The position numbers and the translations under genes are program-made. Positions 57,180 to 64,000 of a stretch of DNA of 64,000 nt are shown piece by piece. The notes below the pieces were generated by a model. That model made no database searches. It was not told the DNA's origin and saw nothing but the letters and a program-made list of their open reading frames with translations. Location of the stretch: positions 12,075,915 to 12,139,914 of the forward strand of contig CAIIXF020000001.1 of the NCBI GenBank assembly GCA_903813345.2, in the 5' to 3' direction. The number at the start of each line of letters is the position of its first letter. The stretch's first letter is position 1. The DNA comes from Owenia fusiformis. Its lineage: Eukaryota > Annelida > Polychaeta > Sabellida > Oweniidae.

Positions 57180-59251
57180 CTGATCAGGGACATTAATATA
57201 TATAATTATTATCCTGATAATCTTTATTACAAGAATTATGTACACTTGTAAAATGAATTGATTCTTCCGTTTCATTCTGAAGTGTAATTAATAAAATGTC
57301 TACTCTCACACCAATACGCTCAGATTGAAACATCATAAAGTGATTTTTCTAAGGCAACAACCCTGGTATATGTCAGGTTTGATAGGAGTTTATTGCATAT
57401 GGAAGAAGAAGGCATGTCACAAATATTTCAAAATTGACGAGATGGTGGTCTGTACTTTGCCAGTATTTAATAGAAATTGCATGTGATCAATCACCCAAAT
57501 CCTTTCCTAATTTATCTCATAATTTCAAACATACCCCGAGTTTCTAGGAGTTTATATGATTATAACATACCAGTATCTTCACCTTTTGGGATCTATATCA
57601 TGTTCTCTCCCTTGGAGTACAGGTTTGGTTGATTCCTATTATATATGCAATGAATGACACATAATTATGATTTCAGGGTATTTCGCATATATCTACATAC
57701 ATATATACATTCATATGTATTGTAGGAAAAATGCAAATATTTAGTGACTAAAATGAATCGTTTTGATCTCACACACAAAGGATGTCCGAGATGAATATTT
57801 ATTGAATATTATAGTCAACAATTTTTTCCTTATTGGTTTGTGCTTCCTTTAGCCTTGCTATATTTCAACCTAAAAGCATCATATCAAGAGTGTATTCATT
57901 GATCTTTTCTCTACATATAATATCGCTTACATTTGATGTGATAGCACTATTATCAAATGCTCTTCGTTTATTGGTAAATACCTGTATATACTGCAATACC
58001 TGCAGGGATCTTGCATAGCTTTATTCTTTGTCATGTATTATAAATGTCTATTGTGATGCTATTTCAGCCAGAAGCATGTAACTAACATTTAGACAATGAG
58101 TTCATTGTTAAAATAAAATCATTTTTTGCGTGCAGGGCCCTAGAATTTGCATGCTTGCCATAGTATGTTTGCGATATCAATATCCTAAGTATCTGTTCTT
58201 TTATTGTGTAACAATCGAGTCTGTCTGTATGTCTGTTGACAGTAACTCAGTTTGTTTTATTTTGAATCATTACCAATCTGTAGAAAGCCCAGTTATATTA
58301 TTTTTATATATTGATTTGATAGAATTTTCTTTTGTTGTCTTTCCAGTGAAAAATATAGAATACCTGCATTAAAACTGAATACCTGCTTTAAAACTGAATA
58401 CAATCTTATCAAATGGTATCACAAAATCTGCTTGCAATGGTCAGGATTGATGTTTATTGTAACACACCTATCTTTACCCTTATGCTTTTAATGTGTACCA
58501 CTTGTTAACTATGACATGTATGAATGGGGTAAGAATTAGGAAGAAGGTAGACCTTGTGATCTAGTTTTGGCCAACTCTAATTTTGTAGTATTTTGACAAT
58601 TGTCATTAAACCTGCTTATTTTATACCTTATCCAGAGTGGACCAGTTATAAGAAAAACAACCCCAACTATCCCAACCATGATCTTACGTGAAAAGAAACA
58701 ATGTCTGATACCTCCCTCCCCCTCCCATTTAATAATGATAAGATATATATCTTTTATTGACTGTTCAATATACAAGTTCTATTCAAAGCTCTCATCATAT
58801 GAGCTGAGCTCAAGTTCAAAACAATTCTGTAACAATTTCCAGGGTTGATAATGTGACATAGTGATTTTCAGTAGAATAATTGAAATATATTGAGCAATTG
58901 ATATTAATATCTGTCAAATGCTCGTGGCTTATGTCTATTGTATTAGTCTTCGATTTTATGTCTCTGTGTAGATTAAAAGAATGTTTCGTTTAAATGATCA
59001 TTATATTTTTCTTGTTATCTTTAGGAGGAAAAATCTGAATATAATGGTGAAATGATGTTTGATTTGAACTATATGTGTTCATACATGCTACATGTACTGA
59101 TTACTAAATTTTGAATTGAGATATTATTCATGTATATCATTCTAAAGAATCAATCTTTTTTGATCATGGTGATTCATTCTAATCCTATCAACTGTAAAAA
59201 CATCTTAATTTCCCTGTCTTCATTCAGGATAAAAAAATCATCATACTTTAC
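57180..59251. other. Probable intron(s); at least one exon missing
   Basis: The exon at 59252-59427 ends in phase 0 while 57037-57179 starts in phase 2, so one or more unseen exons should lie here. The strong minus donor ACTG|GTATGT at about 57571 has no convincing exon beside it. The repeat copy at 58634-58735 is inside. Confidence 0.35.
58634..58735. repeat. About 100-bp repeat, copy 2 (partner at 53741)
   Basis: See the partner at 53741-53846. On the minus strand it reads through as KWEGEGGIRHCFFSR and IMVGIVGVVFLITGP, which mimics a membrane exon. The homology crosses the would-be splice site and shifts frame, so I treat it as a repeat. Confidence 0.5.
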
Positions 59252-59427
59252 CTGGATAGAGTATTTTGAGCCATGTTTGACAAAACGACATGGCTGTCCT
59301 ATCACACCTGTGTCATCCTTCTTAACATCTTCTTTCCCTGTTTCATTATCCACATTGTCTTTAACATCACATTCATCTCCCATTAGAGTTGCAGACAATT
59401 GTATCAATCCAATTGCTTCAACATTAC
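59252..59427 (-). CDS. Candidate exon of a minus-strand multi-exon gene (phase 1 to 0)
   Basis: The acceptor AGCACTTAG and an excellent donor ATCCAG|GTAAAG bound 176 nt: two bases plus 58 codons. The sequence starts NVEAIGLIQLSATLMGDECD, has an acidic Asp/Glu/Lys stretch (VKDNVDNETGKEDVKKDD) and ends QPCRFVKHGSKYSIQ. The two cysteines and hydrophilic loop suggest an extracellular domain. Coding on this strand is favoured over the overlapping plus frame because of the donor and the phase. No family is recognised. It is probably the most upstream visible exon of the chain. Confidence 0.5.
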
Positions 59428-60542
59428 CTAAGTGCTAATTTGATTCTTTGGTAATTTAAGAAATACTTTATTTGTATTCTCTTCTTTACACTTTTAGAAA
59501 ATTGTTCAGGATGATGTGTAAATCTGCTTATTTCGTTGGTTCCAATAAAGTTGTTACAGGAGGATTATTCCCATGTGTTTGTCGTTCTGAGTGATATATA
59601 GTTGATGTGAGGAAAATTAAGTTTGTGAATAGATTCTTAGGTTTGGCCATTCATATTGGTCAAGGTTTCCCCTGGGTGTGCTCAAAAGAATACATCTCAT
59701 TCATTAATCCCTTTGTCCTCGTCTAACTTCAAGCATTTAAAAATACTGTATTCCCTTAGATCTGATTGCATGACCAATTAGTGTGCAATATTTCTTGTAC
59801 CTTTTCCCCTATTAAACATGTTTGTCATCTATCATTATCTAGTATACCTGTTACAAGTTTACTAAGTTCACCATCAGGTGTATTATCTTGTATCTGGTAT
59901 TATGGCTCATTCCGTAAGAAACCAATTAGCCCTTTTCTACATGCTCATCTTATTCTTCATTGATAATCTCCACATGCTATTCCAAGTAACACACGTAGTT
60001 TCTCAATACTTATGTCTCATTATCTAGTTGAGTATCAATTAAAACACCTGCTACAATCTCAATTTGTATATAGGTTCCATGCACTGGAAATGAAGAACTC
60101 TATTATATTGAATAATCCAAAGTATAAATATTTAATGTTGTTTTGTTCTCACGGAATTAGTTTGTATCAGATGAATGCCTATCATTGGTTTTAATCCTCC
60201 TGAAATTATTCCATAGTGTTATAATTATCAGTCTGTTATTTAAAGTTTCACCAATGGGAGCTTGATTGGTTAATGTGCTGTTAGGATGTATGTTCTGTCA
60301 GCATAGATTGGCCTCTACGGCACTGGCACCATACTTCAATACTGGACTGCATGTTGTATATGAATCAATAAGTGCAACCAGTAATCTTGTTAATACATGT
60401 AGTATGAATGTATATACACAGTGCTGTGCATCTACATCGAATTTAACTAAAGCATGTAATGGTTCATGTCAAAATAATGAGTAGAATGCAAGTCTATTTT
60501 GTGTTTTTATATATCTTACATTTTTACCTATGTAATGCCATG
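59428..60542. other. Unannotated stretch
   Basis: A plus frame at 60266-60484 (RLASTALAPYFNTGLHVVYE and following, six Cys) is open and compositionally protein-like, but I found no splice sites for it. Nothing else is supported. Confidence 0.3.
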
Positions 60543-60669
60543 GTCACATTTGCTCCAATGTTCAGCACCCGCACCTGGTCAATGGATATTTTGTTCAAGA
60601 TTGCATTCTGTTTTGAACAAAATACTCATCGGTTGGACAACGGTGTTGTGAGATCAGAGGAAATGTGAC
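60543..60669. repeat. Hairpin MITE, copy 2 (GTCACATTTGCTCC termini)
   Basis: It begins GTCACATTTGCTCCAATG and ends GAGGAAATGTGAC, with the interior ATTTTGTTCAAGATTGCATT and TTTTGAACAAAATACTCATC as in 1345-1458. The right terminus is more mutated than in copy 1. Confidence 0.65.
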
Positions 60670-63239
60670 CACGACATAAGGGAGATGTGTTTACATGGTT
60701 AGGTAGAAGTCTATACTTGTAATTTGATAATAAATAAAGGGAAACATTTGAACATCTGTTCTAAGTACTACAATGACCAGTTATAACTTTGTTAGATATT
60801 CATGACAAAAAGTCAAAAAATATGTTTACTATTCTTGCCATTTCTAATCATTTATTTTATCTCACTATTTTTGATAGACTAGTGGCACAAGAACTATTAT
60901 CAGTGCAGTGAAGAATGTCCTGTATAAGTATCAAACTAATAATAATATGACGTAATAGCTTAAAGCACTGCATGGTAACCGTAAATTGGTAACCAATTGC
61001 ATTAAATATTTAGGAGAACTCCAACTCTAATTGGTAGAATCTGTTGGAGAATATCCTCTAGAACATTTTTAGTATTTACCAGTGGGAAAATGTTGGTTGC
61101 TAATAGAACAACCACATGCATTGTTCCCATCATGCTCGCCTTATATTGGAATTGATGTTCATGGTTTAAATTCATGAATAGTATAGATTGTTCAGCTCTT
61201 TTCTATTCTATTGATGCATTAGTATGTAATCCTACAGGTACCTTATGCATTATCTGTTATTATTCATTACATTGTATGCACTGTATATTATGTTTCATTT
61301 TGTCACATATTACCTGACAAGGTTAAATAGACTTGAATAAACCTATCAATTCATCTTTTGTTCATTGGAAACATGATCACGAGATTGAGAATGTTTTGTT
61401 TTTGTGAAGCACTGTTGCCCTTATAGTTTTTATATTGCAAAATGAAGGTACCCTAAGTTTTTGGTCCTTTTTGGGCTTTTTTAGGAAATAGTTATTAATT
61501 ATGGCTATTCATGGTTGATGATATTTCATTGCATTTCAAAGTCATCTTTATTTATTCTCCTGCTCTCATAGGTGATGAAATGATGTCTGTGCGATATGAA
61601 CAAAATTTATTATTAAACGCTAAACGATATTTCAAGCAAAACCAAGTCACTTATCTATTTTTCCAAAATGTTTTACCAAAAGATGCAAAAATATAGTGAT
61701 GCATTTTATCAAGATGACCATGATATCATTGCATATCATGGTCAAATAACCTTAATAGAGATGATCACAAGTTTTACTTTGTGGATATTTATTTTAAAGT
61801 TACATCAACACACTCACCCAATGTGAACATTTGAAACTCTATCAGTTGTGAAACATATGAGAACACAAAAGAAATGTATTCTATGCAACAATGTGGTTAA
61901 TTTCGTACAGGTGAGTTGCAGAATGCTGAAGAAAAACTGTGTCAGAAAAACAAACTAACTTGCGGCTAAAATCCTGTCTCAAACAGAATTTGTTTTGATT
62001 AATTCTAACAGCAAACATTTTATGATTCCCCAATGTTATTATATATTGTTTGATAGTAGTCTTACAAAACATAAAAAGGACAAATGCTGAATTATTTATA
62101 CTGTGCAATGTTCATGAAGTTCAATTCAAATTGATTGAATTGGTAAATAACCTTCAGGAAATCTGAGTATAGTAGATTGATTTTACTATATTGAATACTA
62201 GAGAACCACTGTAAGTGCATCTACAATTCTAATATCTTCATTATACAGAGTATGTTTTCACAGGTTTGTGGTCATTGATATTATCTGTTGCTTGATATGG
62301 CTTTTGAAACCCATGAATGCCTCATTGCAAGTAGCTTTTCGAGTACACTTGGCCTTGGCAATGAACTTGAAACTGGTTGCTATTAGCTTAATAAGCGGAT
62401 TTCTAATCTGGCAAGTTAAAGCAACCATGTTTTCAACCTTAATGACGATCCTCATTTGTTTTTTTGCATTGCCCTTTGTGATTTGATAATACAAATATGA
62501 ACACTGATGTTTGGCAATTAACTTATTTTAGAATGTCATGATCTACTATTGTAAGTCTCACTGGTTACTCATATCCAAAATTTGTATTCATGTCGTTTTA
62601 TTTAAATAGTCACAAAACATATTACTTTTTCCAGAGGAGATTTATTTTATTTTATGAGATGATGCTACAGGGATTCAAAGCAATATGTTTTATTTTATTA
62701 TTTTGTTCTTGGTATCACTCAGACGTTTCTCACTGAATGATCCTAAAACTAATATGTGGTATTAATCAACCTTATTCCCCCAAAAAAGAATTCTGCATTG
62801 GATTTCTCAGTTTTATCTGTCATGTGTGATGGGAATAAAAAGTGATTTGTCACCATATCACAGACTAGAATTATAACTGTGTAGATTTCCGCAGACTTTA
62901 CTGAGGTAATTTAAGAAGTCTGTGTTCCTTTCATTCAAAGTTGACCATAAGAATATACAAGTTCTTTAAGAAATTATTGTTGTTTCTGGTGTGACAGATG
63001 TATATTAATAACATAACACAAACAAACAACAATATTTAACATATCAAAACCCTTGTAAATCATACTCTTATGAAATGTAGTTGATAGAATCTAAAAGATA
63101 TGCTGGTAAAGATTAGTTCACTACAACTATTTCTTATATTGCTTTTCTAAATAATTTACAGTGAAATCTGTTCCTTATCTTGTGAAAGTTTCATGAAGAA
63201 AAAAGCAACAGAACAAAAAATATAGCAAAACTAGCAATA
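60670..63239. other. Unannotated stretch
   Basis: Overlapping open frames on both strands at 62258-62494 look compositionally protein-like. The minus reading (QIRNPLIKLIATSFKFIAKA and following) has an acceptor-like GCTTTAACTTGCCAG but no convincing donor. I could not decide between an exon and a repeat. Nothing else is supported. Confidence 0.3.
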
Positions 63240-63358
63240 CTTATTGAACACCCTGTATCTGAACACCTTTAATCCTATCATTTCTCAATGTGAACACTTT
63301 GTCCCAAATTTGTTATCTTCAATTGACCTGTTAATCCAACCACTTTTAGTTTTACTGT
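63240..63358. mobile_element. CAGTRAAACCTGTC-family MITE, partly decayed
   Basis: It contains GAACACCCTGTATCTGAACA and CAATGTGAACACTTTGTCCC, similar to the interior of 17739-17944, and ends TTTTAGTTTTACTG before TA. The left end is degraded. Confidence 0.55.
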
Positions 63359-64000
63359 ACCAACTACTTTTCTTCCCATATAAGTGCTTAGTTTGTTGGA
63401 GAAAATAACTTGAATCTATAAAGCTGTTCTACTTACTGGATTGTATTCTGGTCATCTCTGTTTTGTTTATTTTATGTATCTAAGTATTTGTTCTGTCATA
63501 TTTTTTGGTCTTGTAAAATGATTTAGTTCATATTATTTGGTCAAGGCTTCATCAATTAGAATTCAGATGATGTACAGTACATCAAAATGGTCTGACAGAT
63601 CAGGCATCTCCCTTGTGTTCTTGGAAATGAAAATTGAGTTTTTCATCATCTCCACGTAAATTTAATTATGATCTTGGATCTTCAGGGACTTATGACCCCA
63701 TTTAGTGGTTCGTTTTGATCTTAGATGACATGCTACTATTGGTATGCTTTGATTAACATCTTTGGTGGGAGTATCTTTACAATATGAAGTTAAGGGACAG
63801 ACATATTGGGGATGGCACCATTGTAAGAAGCATTTACAATTTTAGTGATTTACTAATAGTCTCTAATATTCTAAATATAATATATTGTAATTGATTCATG
63901 ATTTCTTATCAAGTGGTAGGTCATTCAAGATTCATATCCTGGGATTTGTATTATTTTGGGAGTTATTGCTGGTTTGAATTATGGGTTTTGATTATGGAAG
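63359..64000. other. Unannotated stretch
   Basis: No coding or repeat feature recognised. Confidence 0.4.

Noticed and set aside
58536-58848. Overlapping frames that look like a membrane exon (IMVGIVGVVFLITGP)
   Set aside because: The homologous block at 53741 is frame-shifted and the similarity crosses the would-be donor, so a repeat is more likely.
62258-62494. Open frames on both strands
   Set aside because: No convincing splice-site pair on either strand and no recognised motif. It could be an old repeat.
1-64000. CRISPR arrays, bacterial operons, rRNA genes or prophage
   Set aside because: No regularly spaced direct repeats with unique spacers, no closely packed long frames and no rRNA-like blocks. 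The architecture is that of an animal nuclear genome.

Overview
The window looks like non-coding-rich nuclear DNA from an invertebrate animal. It is AT-rich (roughly one third GC by eye) and has no operons or ribosome-binding sites. It has short open frames bounded by GT/AG splice-like sites, one 2 kb terminal coding exon, tRNA-derived and LINE fragments, and many small inverted-repeat DNA transposons with TA target duplications. Frequent 'acatgta' motifs and the LINE tail resemble marine lophotrochozoans (possibly a mollusc), but that is an impression and was not tested.

Genes. I support two minus-strand genes best. One (34724 down to 30962) has a 25-nt first coding exon, a phase-1 intron and a 2,084-nt last exon; together they encode about 702 residues with one membrane segment near the N-terminus and a long disordered cytoplasmic tail. 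The second (19219 down to 16985) has the same plan in miniature: a 31-nt first coding exon, a phase-1 intron and a last exon encoding one membrane segment and a Cys-rich tail, 129 residues in all. I recognise neither family. A chain of phase-compatible small exons on the minus strand at about 59.4-53.2 kb probably belongs to a further multi-exon gene with a Cys-containing product; it could in principle splice to the phase-1 membrane exons. On the plus strand, a terminal exon at 51731-51988 preceded by a candidate 66-nt exon (48406) and a candidate 12-nt microexon (51187) suggests the 3' end of another gene. Two isolated candidates are a minus-strand start exon at 4179-4238 and a plus-strand internal exon at 12102-12223.

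Repeats dominate. From left to right: a hairpin MITE (1345) whose relative sits at 60543; a foldback (1906); a 644-bp TA-flanked MITE (4991) and a second copy (7873-11330) split by a 2.8 kb transposon with about 490-bp inverted termini starting CAC; an 82-bp minisatellite (14.5-15.0 kb); a LINE 3' fragment (15.5 kb); CRE/CCAAT-bearing foldback elements (21.3-21.7 and 46.6-46.9 kb); a 299-bp tandem duplication (24.5-25.1 kb); and a 3.9/5.0 kb tandem segmental duplication (37.55-46.48 kb). One copy of that duplication carries a 1.19 kb transposon and the other keeps the empty site. A 724-bp foldback follows at 49.0-49.75 kb. Several copies of a CAGTRAAACCTGTC-ended MITE and of a 130-165 bp repeat with internal GGTTGGTGTTCAG units are scattered throughout.

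All exon calls rest on reading frame, splice-site consensus and phase agreement only. No homology search or transcript data were available.
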